Positions 25,565 to 32,811 of a DNA stretch of 32,811 nt are shown piece by piece. The DNA is from Deltaproteobacteria bacterium. Its GTDB lineage: Bacteria > Desulfobacterota > Desulfuromonadia > Geobacterales > Pseudopelobacteraceae. The DNA is taken from the NCBI GenBank assembly GCA_021779135.1, contig JAJYBH010000026.1:1-32811 (forward strand), in the 5' to 3' direction. The translations under genes and the position numbers were made by a program. Positions within the stretch are counted from its first letter, which is position 1. Each line of letters opens with the position of its first letter. The notes under the pieces were generated by a model, which saw only the letters and a program-made list of their open reading frames with translations, was not told the origin of the DNA and made no database searches.

Positions 25565-26304
25565 TGGATCCCACTGTTCCCGACAAGCTCCCCACTCACC
25601 TGGCCATTATCATGGACGGCAACGGCCGCTGGGCTCAGCAGCGCATGCTCAAGCGGATCGTCGGTCACCAGCGCGGCGCTGAAACCGTCAAAATGGTGGT
25701 CGAACAAGCATCTCTGCTGGGAATCAAGTATCTGACCCTGTTTGCATTCTCTTCTGAAAACTGGTCACGCCCAGCTATCGAGGTACGGGCGTTGATGACT
25801 CTCCTCAAGAAATACATCCGCCAGGAAACCGCCCGGATGATGCGCAAGAATATCCGCTACAACGTCATCGGCAACCGCGGTGAACTACCGGATGATGTCA
25901 ACCAGACACTCGATGTGGCCATCCGGGAAACCGCGGGCAATACCGGTATGGTCCTGACCCTGGCTCTCTCCTATGGCGGACGGCAGGAATTGAGCATGGC
26001 TGCTACACGCCTGACCCGCGACGTTTTAGCGGGTAAGCTCTCGGCTGATGACATTACTGTGGATCTTTTCGGCACCTACCTGGATACGGGCGGGTTGCCC
26101 GATCCGGATTTTCTCATTCGGACCAGCGGCGAGATGCGCATCAGTAATTTCCTGCTCTGGCAGCTGGCCTACACCGAACTGTACTTTACCGACATCAACT
26201 GGCCCGATTTCACTATCAACGAATTCCTCAAAGCACTGAACGATTTCCAGTCCCGCGAGCGTCGTTTCGGCAAGACCAGCGACCAGCTCAACAAGGGGAA
26301 TTAG
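25564..26304 (+). CDS. uppS: Undecaprenyl diphosphate synthase (isoprenyl transferase)
   Basis: This 246-residue cis-prenyltransferase adds isopentenyl units to farnesyl diphosphate, making the C55 lipid carrier for peptidoglycan and O-antigen. Family motifs are HLAIIMDGNGRWAQ with catalytic Asp18, GHQRGAETVK, LTLFAFSSENWSRP, LALSYGGRQEL, GLPDPDFLIRTSGEMRISNFLLWQ and YFTDINWPDF. All conserved blocks are present. It is coupled to frr upstream and to cdsA downstream, giving a lipid and envelope sub-block. Confidence 0.98.
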   Translation: MDPTVPDKLPTHLAIIMDGNGRWAQQRMLKRIVGHQRGAETVKMVVEQASLLGIKYLTLFAFSSENWSRPAIEVRALMTLLKKYIRQETARMMRKNIRYNVIGNRGELPDDVNQTLDVAIRETAGNTGMVLTLALSYGGRQELSMAATRLTRDVLAGKLSADDITVDLFGTYLDTGGLPDPDFLIRTSGEMRISNFLLWQLAYTELYFTDINWPDFTINEFLKALNDFQSRERRFGKTSDQLNKGN

Positions 26305-26306
26305 TT

Positions 26307-27095
26307 ATCAAACGCCTGATCACCGCGCTCATCCTTCTGCCGGTCGTCATCCTGACCATCACAAAAGGCGGACCCCTGCCGTTTGCTTGCCTGCTGTCCA
26401 TTTTCAGCTTCATGGGTATGTACGAATTCTACCGCATGGCCCTGCCGGATCGAACTGTTGAGATATGGCCCGCTGCCGTGTGCGGTGCCATGATGATGTT
26501 CATCCCCTTTTTTGGCGGTGACCGACTGGCCCTGGCTATAATCACCGCGCTCTTTCTGGCGTTTGCCCTGTTGTTCCTCTTCCGCGTCAGGGACATCACG
26601 ACAGCGGCCCGTGATATTGCCTACGCCGTACTGGGGTTCCTGTACATTCCGTTTCTGCTGATGCACCTGGTCATGTTGCATCAGACGGCCCATGGCTGGC
26701 AATGGTTGCTGGTAATCATGCTGATCGTCATGACAAATGATACCGCCGCCTATTACACCGGCAGCGCCTTCGGCAAGCATCGGCTCTACCCGCTGGTCAG
26801 CCCCAAGAAAAGCATCGAGGGCGCCATTGGCGGCCTGGGTGGCAGTATCTGTGGCACCATGCTGGCAAAGTTCACCTTCTTCCCGCAGATGCCCCTGGCG
26901 GATGCACTGATAACGGCCATAGTTATCGGGATCCTCGGCCAGACCGGCGACCTGTTTGAATCCCTGCTCAAGCGCAGTTTCGGGGTCAAGGATTCCGGCA
27001 ACAGCATCCCCGGACACGGTGGTGTCCTGGATCGCCTGGACAGCATCATTTTTGCCGCCCCAGCCATGTATTATTACGTCATCTACGTTTTTTAA
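26307..27095 (+). CDS. cdsA: Phosphatidate cytidylyltransferase (CDP-diacylglycerol synthase), apparent ATC start
   Basis: This integral membrane enzyme makes CDP-diacylglycerol from CTP and phosphatidic acid. Several membrane helices are visible and the C-terminal signature is intact ([15 protein letters not shown], then [33 protein letters not shown]). The first ATG in frame (26412) would remove the first helix, although the frame before it ([17 protein letters not shown]) clearly codes for the family's N-terminus. No ATG, GTG or TTG exists in frame between the uppS stop and 26412, nor for a long way upstream. ATC-AAA-CGC at 26307 stands where MKR is expected, with AAGGGG about nine bases upstream. 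From there the protein is 262 residues, the normal length. A rare AUC start or a sequence error are the options. Confidence 0.85.
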   Translation: MKRLITALILLPVVILTITKGGPLPFACLLSIFSFMGMYEFYRMALPDRTVEIWPAAVCGAMMMFIPFFGGDRLALAIITALFLAFALLFLFRVRDITTAARDIAYAVLGFLYIPFLLMHLVMLHQTAHGWQWLLVIMLIVMTNDTAAYYTGSAFGKHRLYPLVSPKKSIEGAIGGLGGSICGTMLAKFTFFPQMPLADALITAIVIGILGQTGDLFESLLKRSFGVKDSGNSIPGHGGVLDRLDSIIFAAPAMYYYVIYVF

Positions 27096-27133
27096 TCGTA
27101 CGCATCCTGTTACAAGGGACAAGGAATAGCACC

Positions 27134-28294
27134 ATGAAACAACTTTCCATCCTCGGCTCGACCGGCTCAATCGGCGTCAGCACCCTGGAGATTGTCGCCG
27201 CCTATCCGGATCGCTTCCGGGTTGCCGCCCTGACAGCCGGTAAAAACCTGGAGCTGTTCGCCCGGCAGATCCGGCAATTCTCCCCGCGCATCGCCGCCGT
27301 CGCCTCACCCGAGGACGTGCCGCAATTGAAAGAGCTGTGCAGCGGACTGAATGTCGAGATTGTCGGCGGGTTGCAGGGTCTGATAGCCGCGGCAACAGCC
27401 GATGAAAGCGACATGGTGGTAGCCGCCATCGTCGGTGCAGCCGGTCTGGCCCCCACGGCCGCGGCGGTTCGCGCCGGCAAGGACATTGCCCTGGCCAACA
27501 AGGAGACCCTGGTCACTGCCGGCCACCTCTTCATGGAGATGGTGGCCACGCACGGCGTCAAACTGTTCCCGGTGGACAGCGAACACAGTGCCGTTTTCCA
27601 ATCTATCGAAGGGCACCGCAGTCAGGACATCAGCAAGATCATCCTGACCGCCTCCGGCGGCCCTTTCAGGAACACACCCGCCGCACAGCTGGCACATGTC
27701 ACCGTGCGCGATGCGCTGAACCATCCCAACTGGAGCATGGGCAGAAAGATAACCATCGATTCGGCCACCATGATGAACAAGGGGCTCGAAGTCCTGGAGG
27801 CCCGCTGGCTGTTTGACGCCCCGGTGGATAAGATCGAGGTCAACATCCACCCCCAGAGCATCATCCACTCCATGGTCGAGTACGTCGACGGCTGTGTCAT
27901 TGCCCAGCTTGGTACGCCGGACATGAAAGCGCCCATCGCGTATGCCCTCTCCTACCCCGAACGGATCGCTACCGGGGTCAAACCCCTCGATCTGACCGAC
28001 TTCTCCGGCTTGACCTTTTTCAAACCGGACATGGAAAAGTTCCGCTGCCTCGCCCTGGCCTACCGCGCCATCAGAGATGGCGAAAGCATGCCGGCCGTAA
28101 TGAATGCCGCCAATGAAATCGCCGTCGAGGCGTTCTTGAACGGTACGATCGGTTTCCTGCAGATCGCGGAAGTGATCGAGCGCACCATGGACGCCCATCC
28201 GGCGCATGATTTGAAATCCATCGATGAAGTATTGCAGGCCGATAGATGGGGACGCGACACGGCACGGAACATCTGCGGAGGTTTGAAAAACTGA
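27134..28294 (+). CDS. dxr: 1-deoxy-D-xylulose 5-phosphate reductoisomerase
   Basis: This 386-residue enzyme is the second step of the MEP isoprenoid pathway (DXP plus NADPH to MEP). It has the NADPH-binding motif LGSTGSIG at 7-14, [11 protein letters not shown], the metal and substrate motif [39 protein letters not shown] (the flexible loop region), [14 protein letters not shown], and a helical C-terminal domain. AAGGAA stands nine bases before the ATG. Its place after uppS and cdsA is the standard bacterial order and links isoprenoid supply to undecaprenyl synthesis. Confidence 0.98.
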   Translation: MKQLSILGSTGSIGVSTLEIVAAYPDRFRVAALTAGKNLELFARQIRQFSPRIAAVASPEDVPQLKELCSGLNVEIVGGLQGLIAAATADESDMVVAAIVGAAGLAPTAAAVRAGKDIALANKETLVTAGHLFMEMVATHGVKLFPVDSEHSAVFQSIEGHRSQDISKIILTASGGPFRNTPAAQLAHVTVRDALNHPNWSMGRKITIDSATMMNKGLEVLEARWLFDAPVDKIEVNIHPQSIIHSMVEYVDGCVIAQLGTPDMKAPIAYALSYPERIATGVKPLDLTDFSGLTFFKPDMEKFRCLALAYRAIRDGESMPAVMNAANEIAVEAFLNGTIGFLQIAEVIERTMDAHPAHDLKSIDEVLQADRWGRDTARNICGGLKN

Positions 28295-28295
28295 T

Positions 28296-29444
28296 ATGAT
28301 GGTCATCTACGCAATAATCGTCCTGGGAATACTGATTTTTGTCCACGAATTCGGTCACTTCATTGTTGCAAAACTCTTCAATGTCAAGGTGGAAAAGTTC
28401 TCCCTCGGCTTTGGCCCCAAACTGCTCGGAAAGCAGATCGGCGAGACGGAATATCTGCTTTCGGCCTTTCCATTGGGCGGTTATGTCAAGATGTTTGGCG
28501 AAGGCGGGATTATCGAAGGCACAACTCCTCAGGCATCTGTAGATACAGAAAAGGCCTATGACGAGGAGTCGGGAGAACCGCTGGACGCGGCACCGGTGTT
28601 GACCGACGCCGAAAAAGCCCGCTCCTTTGCCCATAAACCGCCCCTGGCCCGTATCGCCATAGTCATGGCCGGTCCGCTGTTCAACCTGATATTCGCCTGG
28701 ATGATCTTCATTCTGCTCTGCGTGCTGGGGGTCCCGACCGTCACCGCCCGAATCGGCGAAGTGATCAAGGACAAGCCGGCTGCACGGGCCGGGGTGCTCA
28801 AGGGTGATGTCGTTACGGCCATCGATGGCAAGAAAGTTACGCAATGGGATGAGATCTCCGCCATGATCGCCGCGGCAAAGGGCCAGCCAATCACCCTGGA
28901 CGTGAAACGAAACGGCCAGGATCTTCAATTTACCATCACCCCGGAAGCGCGGATCTCAAAAAATCTTTTCGGCGAGAGTGTCAAGGGGCATGCTATCGGC
29001 ATCGCCGCCGCGGGCGAAATCGTCACGGAAAAGTCCAATCCGCTTCAGGCTATCGTCAAAGGATCGGTGCAGACCTGGAAGGTGATCGACCTGACGTTCA
29101 TGTCACTGGTCAAGATGATCCAGCGGGTTGTCCCCATGGACAGTGTCGGCGGACCGATCATGATCGCGAAGATGGCCGGTGAGACCGCCTCGATGGGCGC
29201 CACCAGCTTTCTTGCCTTCATGGCCCTGCTGTCGATCAATCTGGGTGTGCTCAACCTCTTGCCGGTGCCGGTACTGGATGGCGGTCACCTCTTCTTTTTC
29301 TTCTGTGAATTGATTATCGGACGTCCGGTAAACCAGAAGGTCCGCGAATACGCCCAGCAAATCGGCCTGTTCCTGCTGCTCAGCCTTATGGTGCTGGCTT
29401 TTTACAATGATATCATCAGGTATTTTTTCAGCCATCAGGGGTAA
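28296..29444 (+). CDS. rseP: Site-2 intramembrane zinc metalloprotease, RIP family
   Basis: This 382-residue inner-membrane protease has its zinc-binding HEFGH at 17-21 in the first helix, the FSLGFGP strand, one PDZ domain at about 145-225 (KPAARAGVLKGDVVTAIDGKKV) and the third ligand region LLPVPVLDGGHL. Family members cut transmembrane anti-sigma factors after a first periplasmic cleavage. The ECF anti-sigma factor in this window is one possible substrate, which is inference. It begins one base after the dxr stop. The second Met at 28299 is an alternative start. The stop lies two bases from the tsaB start. Confidence 0.97.
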   Translation: MMVIYAIIVLGILIFVHEFGHFIVAKLFNVKVEKFSLGFGPKLLGKQIGETEYLLSAFPLGGYVKMFGEGGIIEGTTPQASVDTEKAYDEESGEPLDAAPVLTDAEKARSFAHKPPLARIAIVMAGPLFNLIFAWMIFILLCVLGVPTVTARIGEVIKDKPAARAGVLKGDVVTAIDGKKVTQWDEISAMIAAAKGQPITLDVKRNGQDLQFTITPEARISKNLFGESVKGHAIGIAAAGEIVTEKSNPLQAIVKGSVQTWKVIDLTFMSLVKMIQRVVPMDSVGGPIMIAKMAGETASMGATSFLAFMALLSINLGVLNLLPVPVLDGGHLFFFFCELIIGRPVNQKVREYAQQIGLFLLLSLMVLAFYNDIIRYFFSHQG

Positions 29445-29446
29445 AG

Positions 29447-30148
29447 GTGAACGTCCTCGCCATAGACACATCCACCTCCATGACTACTGTCGCGATTGCA
29501 GTCGGCAACAGGACCGCAGCCGAATCGTCCTTTAACACCGACCGTACCCTTTCGGCCCGCCTGATCCCCGAGATCGGGCGTATCCTGACGCTGGCCGGCA
29601 TGTCAGCCGCTGACATCGACCTGTATGCCGCCTCCGCCGGACCTGGTTCGTTTACCGGCGTACGCGGCGGTGTCGCGACAATTCAGGGCCTGGCGCTGGC
29701 CGGCGGAAAGCCGTGTGTCGGCTTTTCTTCCTTGACCCTGCTGGCAATGAATTTCCCGCTGGCCGCGCACCCGGTCTGTTCACTTCTGGATGCACGCAAG
29801 AGCGAGGTATATGCGGCTCTCTTCGACTGTTCAACCGCCATCCCCACAGCACAAATCAGCGACTGTGTCCTGCCGCCGGAGCGGTTCCTCGACCTGCTCT
29901 GTAACACTACCATTAAACCGGTTATCTTCTGCGGTGACGGCGCAACGCGCTACCACGACCAAATCGCTGAACGCATGGGTCAGCAGGCCATCTTCGCTCC
30001 CTTTCCACTCAATACGCCCCACGCTTCCAATGCCGCCTCACTGGCATTACATGCATTCCAGCACGGAACAACGCTGGAACCGTCACGATTGCTGCCAACC
30101 TATCTGAGAGCCTCCGAGGCAGAGATCAATCGCATTGCAAAAGTGTAA
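29447..30148 (+). CDS. tsaB: tRNA threonylcarbamoyladenosine biosynthesis protein TsaB
   Basis: This 233-residue ASKHA-fold protein is the partner that supports TsaD in making the t6A modification on ANN-decoding tRNAs. Family motifs are VLAIDTSTSMTTVAI at the N-terminus, ASAGPGSFTGVRGGVATIQGLA, CVGFSSLTLLA and LLDARKSEVYAALF. The start is GTG at 29447, two bases after the rseP stop and preceded by GGGGTAAAG, so it is probably coupled to rseP. It appears to close the operon: about 100 bases separate it from sucC. Confidence 0.95.
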   Translation: MNVLAIDTSTSMTTVAIAVGNRTAAESSFNTDRTLSARLIPEIGRILTLAGMSAADIDLYAASAGPGSFTGVRGGVATIQGLALAGGKPCVGFSSLTLLAMNFPLAAHPVCSLLDARKSEVYAALFDCSTAIPTAQISDCVLPPERFLDLLCNTTIKPVIFCGDGATRYHDQIAERMGQQAIFAPFPLNTPHASNAASLALHAFQHGTTLEPSRLLPTYLRASEAEINRIAKV

Positions 30149-30248
30149 ACCGTCCTACACCTGCCGTGCCGGGATGTTTTTTCACCCAGCTTGTTTCCAC
30201 CTTATATCCTGCTATCCTTTCATAAAGTTTTCCGATGGAGAGTGACCC

Positions 30249-31406
30249 ATGAATATTCATGAGTATCAGGCCAAGGAGATTCTGAACAGCTACGACATCC
30301 CGATCCCGCGCGGGCATGTCGCCTTGACCTCCGACCAGGTCGAACGAGCTTCCAAGATGATGGGGGGGCGCTGCGTGGTCAAGGCCCAGATCTACGCCGG
30401 GGGCCGCGGCAAAGCCGGCGGAGTCAGGCTGGTGGACTATCCGGAGCAGGCTCAGGAATACGCCAAGGAGATCTTCAGCCGCCCCCTGGTTACCAGCCAG
30501 ACCGGACCGGCGGGATTGAAGGTACGCCGTATCCTGGTGGAAGAAGCGGTCGAGATCGCCCGCGAGTTCTACCTGTCCATCACCCTGGATCGTGAAAACT
30601 CCTGCTATGTCCTGATCGCCTCGGCCGAAGGAGGCATGGATATTGAGCAAGTGGCTCTCAAATGCCCCCAGAAAATCCATACCCTGCCCATCGATCCGCT
30701 TACCGGCCTGCGCCCCTATCAGGCCCGCAAAATCGCCCTGGAGCTCGGCCTGACCGGTTCCGTCTGCGAAGACTGCGTCGAACTGCTGATGAATCTGTAT
30801 CGCGCCAGCCAGGAAAAGGACTGTACCCTGATAGAGATCAATCCGCTGGTCGTCACAAAAGCCGGCTGGCTGATGGCCATGGATGCCAAGATCACCTTTG
30901 ACGACAACGCCGTCTACCGACACCGCGAATACCCGGACATGATGGACTACTCCCAGCTTGATCCGCTGGAGATAACGGCCGGCAAATACGACCTGTCCTA
31001 TATCAAGTTGACAGGTTCCATCGGTTGCCTGGTCAACGGCGCCGGCCTGGCCATGGCCACCCTGGATGTCCTCAAGGAATGCGGCGGAGATCCGGCCAAC
31101 TTCCTGGACGTGGGGGGCGGGGCTACCCGCGAGAAGGTGGCCGAGGCCTTCAGGATCATTCTGCAGGACAAGGATGTCAAAGGGATCTTCGTCAACATTT
31201 TCGGCGGCATCATGCGCTGCGACGTCATCGCCAACGGCATCATCGAAGCGGCCGGCGAAGTCCACTGCAGCCTGCCTATCGTTGTACGCATGGATGGCAG
31301 CGAGGTTGAGCTCGGCAAAGGGCTTCTGCGCGAGTCAGGGCTGAATGTACAGGTTGGCGACAACCTGGGAGATGCTGCAAGTCGGATTGTAAAGATGCTG
31401 GGCTGA
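30249..31406 (+). CDS. sucC: Succinyl-CoA synthetase (ADP-forming), beta subunit
   Basis: This 385-residue ATP-grasp subunit binds nucleotide and succinate in the TCA-cycle step succinyl-CoA plus ADP plus phosphate to succinate plus ATP. Motifs are [12 protein letters not shown] at the N-terminus, [57 protein letters not shown] and [14 protein letters not shown], then [11 protein letters not shown]. The length is normal. GGAGAG lies about eight bases before the ATG. It is followed by sucD after 66 bases, the usual pair. Confidence 0.98.
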   Translation: MNIHEYQAKEILNSYDIPIPRGHVALTSDQVERASKMMGGRCVVKAQIYAGGRGKAGGVRLVDYPEQAQEYAKEIFSRPLVTSQTGPAGLKVRRILVEEAVEIAREFYLSITLDRENSCYVLIASAEGGMDIEQVALKCPQKIHTLPIDPLTGLRPYQARKIALELGLTGSVCEDCVELLMNLYRASQEKDCTLIEINPLVVTKAGWLMAMDAKITFDDNAVYRHREYPDMMDYSQLDPLEITAGKYDLSYIKLTGSIGCLVNGAGLAMATLDVLKECGGDPANFLDVGGGATREKVAEAFRIILQDKDVKGIFVNIFGGIMRCDVIANGIIEAAGEVHCSLPIVVRMDGSEVELGKGLLRESGLNVQVGDNLGDAASRIVKMLG

Positions 31407-31472
31407 AACAATACTTCTGTTTTTCTCACCCTCAACCCTGAGCTCTACCTATCGACTGCAAGGAGATTGTAA

Positions 31473-32375
31473 ATGTCCATACTACTCAATAAAGACTCAA
31501 GGATCCTTGTACAGGGCATTACCGGACGGAGCGGCCTGTTTCACACCCAGCAATGCCGTGAGTATGGCGCCAACATCGTAGCCGGCGTTACTCCGGGCAA
31601 GGGTGGCATCCACATCGAAGGGATCCCGGTCTTCAACACGGTTGCCGAAGCGATCAAACACACCGAAGCCAATGTCTCAATGATCTTCGTTCCGCCTCCC
31701 AGTGCCGCCGACGCAATTCTAGAAGCCGCCGACGCCGGAGTTGAACTGACGGTCTGCATCACCGAGGGCATACCGGTCCGTGACATGGTACCGGTCAAGG
31801 CCATACTGCGAGGGAGCAGAACCCTCCTGGTCGGTCCCAACTGTCCGGGTGTTATCACTCCCGGGGAATGCAAGGTCGGCATCATGCCCGGTCATATCCA
31901 CAAAAAAGGCAAGATCGGCGTGGTCTCCCGCAGTGGCACCCTGACTTACGAGGCGGTCAAGCAGTTGACCGATGTCGGGCTTGGGCAATCCACCTGCGTT
32001 GGGATTGGCGGAGATCCGATCATCGGCATGAACTTCATCGACGTTCTCTCACTTTTCAATCAGGATCCGGACACCGCAGGGATCTTCATGATCGGTGAGA
32101 TCGGCGGAGGCGCCGAAGAGGCAGCGGCGGAATGGATCAGGAATAACATGACTAAACCGGTAGCGGCCTTCATTGCCGGGGTCACCGCCCCTCCCGGCAA
32201 GCGCATGGGACATGCCGGCGCCATCATCACCGGCGGCAAAGGCAAGGCCGAGGACAAGATTCGCACACTGATGGACTGCGGCGTCGTGGTCTCAACCAGT
32301 CCGACCAAGATGGGCGAAGCCATGCTGAAGGCGATGGAACCAACCGGGAAAACGATCCCACAAACATCGCAATAG
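31473..32375 (+). CDS. sucD: Succinyl-CoA synthetase, alpha subunit
   Basis: This 300-residue CoA-binding subunit carries the phosphohistidine at His247 ([20 protein letters not shown]). The N-terminal CoA-binding Rossmann fold shows [20 protein letters not shown] and [45 protein letters not shown] and [16 protein letters not shown] are further family blocks. AAGGAG precedes the ATG. In Geobacter, acetate activation by a succinyl-CoA:acetate CoA-transferase can bypass this enzyme, so SucCD may matter mainly on other substrates. That comment comes from general knowledge of the genus. Confidence 0.98.
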   Translation: MSILLNKDSRILVQGITGRSGLFHTQQCREYGANIVAGVTPGKGGIHIEGIPVFNTVAEAIKHTEANVSMIFVPPPSAADAILEAADAGVELTVCITEGIPVRDMVPVKAILRGSRTLLVGPNCPGVITPGECKVGIMPGHIHKKGKIGVVSRSGTLTYEAVKQLTDVGLGQSTCVGIGGDPIIGMNFIDVLSLFNQDPDTAGIFMIGEIGGGAEEAAAEWIRNNMTKPVAAFIAGVTAPPGKRMGHAGAIITGGKGKAEDKIRTLMDCGVVVSTSPTKMGEAMLKAMEPTGKTIPQTSQ

Positions 32376-32811
32376 CAGCGACAACCAGAGCAAAGCAATT
32401 TGCTCCGCGCCATATCACTGGCCTCTGGCCTCAGGCATCCAGTCTCCTGTTCCAGCCTTTTCACAGGAAGTCCCCTTTGTTTTAAAATCTGGCACCCCGT
32501 CTTTCACTACTGCTTTCGACAGGAAGCAAAAAATGAAAGGCGGGTTTTCTTTTTCAGCTGATTGCATCTAAGGCCGGGATGAGTACTGAACCCAACAAAC
32601 AAGAATATATAAATCCGCTTTATGGAGATCATGGCCCGCGGCTGGATCTCCGGGTCCCGTGAGAGCCTCGCCAAACTAGCTGATATCATTGAAGCAAACC
32701 CTCCGTCCATGCCCATAACTCATCGTAATACAAGCTTAATGTAAGCGAAGTCAACAGGCTGGAACTAATGAAAGGAACACCCTGTTTTTATAATAACTAC
32801 TTGACAGACAT
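32376..32811. other. 436-base region after sucD
   Basis: It contains the sucCD terminator (separate entry). Beyond it I see no supported gene. A 40-codon plus-strand frame at 32622-32744 (contains SGSRESLAKLADIIEAN) and a 69-codon minus-strand frame at 32507-32716 have no ribosome sites and no family I recognise. The final bases, CTTGACAGACAT, may be the -35 of a promoter lying outside the window. Confidence 0.5.
32496..32555 (+). terminator. Intrinsic terminator after sucD
   Basis: CCCGTCTTTCA (32496-32506) pairs with TGAAAGGCGGG (32534-32544) over 11 bp including one G-U pair. A smaller GCTT/AAGC helix lies inside. TTTTCTTTTT follows at once. It ends about 180 bases after the sucD stop. 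Confidence 0.8.

Noticed and set aside
26412-27095. Taking the ATG at 26412 as the cdsA start
   Set aside because: It would delete the first membrane helix, which is plainly encoded upstream in frame and conserved in the family.
30126-31265. A 379-codon minus-strand frame opposite sucC
   Set aside because: It is antisense to an intact conserved gene, with low-complexity His/Asp/Gly composition.
32507-32716. A 69-codon minus-strand frame after sucD
   Set aside because: It overlaps the sucCD terminator, lacks a ribosome site and resembles no family I know.

Overview
The window looks like a chromosomal segment from a Geobacter-type bacterium (Desulfuromonadota, Geobacterales). The strongest clue is a minus-strand cluster matching the omcZ operon: an octahaem-type cytochrome with seven CxxCH motifs plus one CX14CH motif, a subtilisin-like protease and a PpiC-type foldase. 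The order rpsB-tsf-pyrH-frr-uppS-cdsA-dxr-rseP, a single-chain pyruvate carboxylase and sucCD also fit. No rRNA, tRNA, CRISPR array, phage or insertion sequence was seen.

Layout. 1-6536 (minus strand) is an extracellular-electron-transfer block: omcZ, ozpA, a secreted PPIase and a large secreted Ig-repeat protein that runs off the left edge. A non-coding leader and promoter region follows (6537-7255), then glnD (minus). 10186-12011 (plus) holds an ECF sigma factor with its own GGAACTT-type promoter, its zinc-finger membrane anti-sigma factor and the remnant of an MFS transporter. 12189-16825 (plus) carries a seven-repeat YVTN lipoprotein, an orphan Cache/HAMP sensor histidine kinase and a secreted protein of unknown function. 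Pyruvate carboxylase (minus) and ilvE (plus) diverge from a shared control region at about 20.5 kb. Two small Cys-rich genes, one of them a 2[4Fe-4S] ferredoxin, precede a long plus-strand housekeeping run: rpsB-tsf, then pyrH-frr-uppS-cdsA-dxr-rseP-tsaB, then sucCD. The last 430 bases hold a terminator and little else that can be supported.

How the genes work together. The left block would make, mature and fold an extracellular cytochrome nanowire: OmcZ is the substrate, OzpA its processing protease and the PPIase a periplasmic foldase. The Ig-repeat protein is a possible surface partner. The sigma/anti-sigma pair, the lipoprotein, the sensor kinase and the secreted protein form an envelope-sensing neighbourhood. 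The right half is core translation, nucleotide, isoprenoid, phospholipid and TCA metabolism.

The points most worth a second look are: the four-gene omcZ cluster with a perfect 17-bp hairpin between omcZ and ozpA; an ECF promoter placed so that the sigma mRNA would be leaderless; a cdsA gene with no ATG, GTG or TTG at its expected start, where ATC replaces ATG; two 61-bp palindromic units in front of pyrH; and a palindrome inside the pyc promoter.
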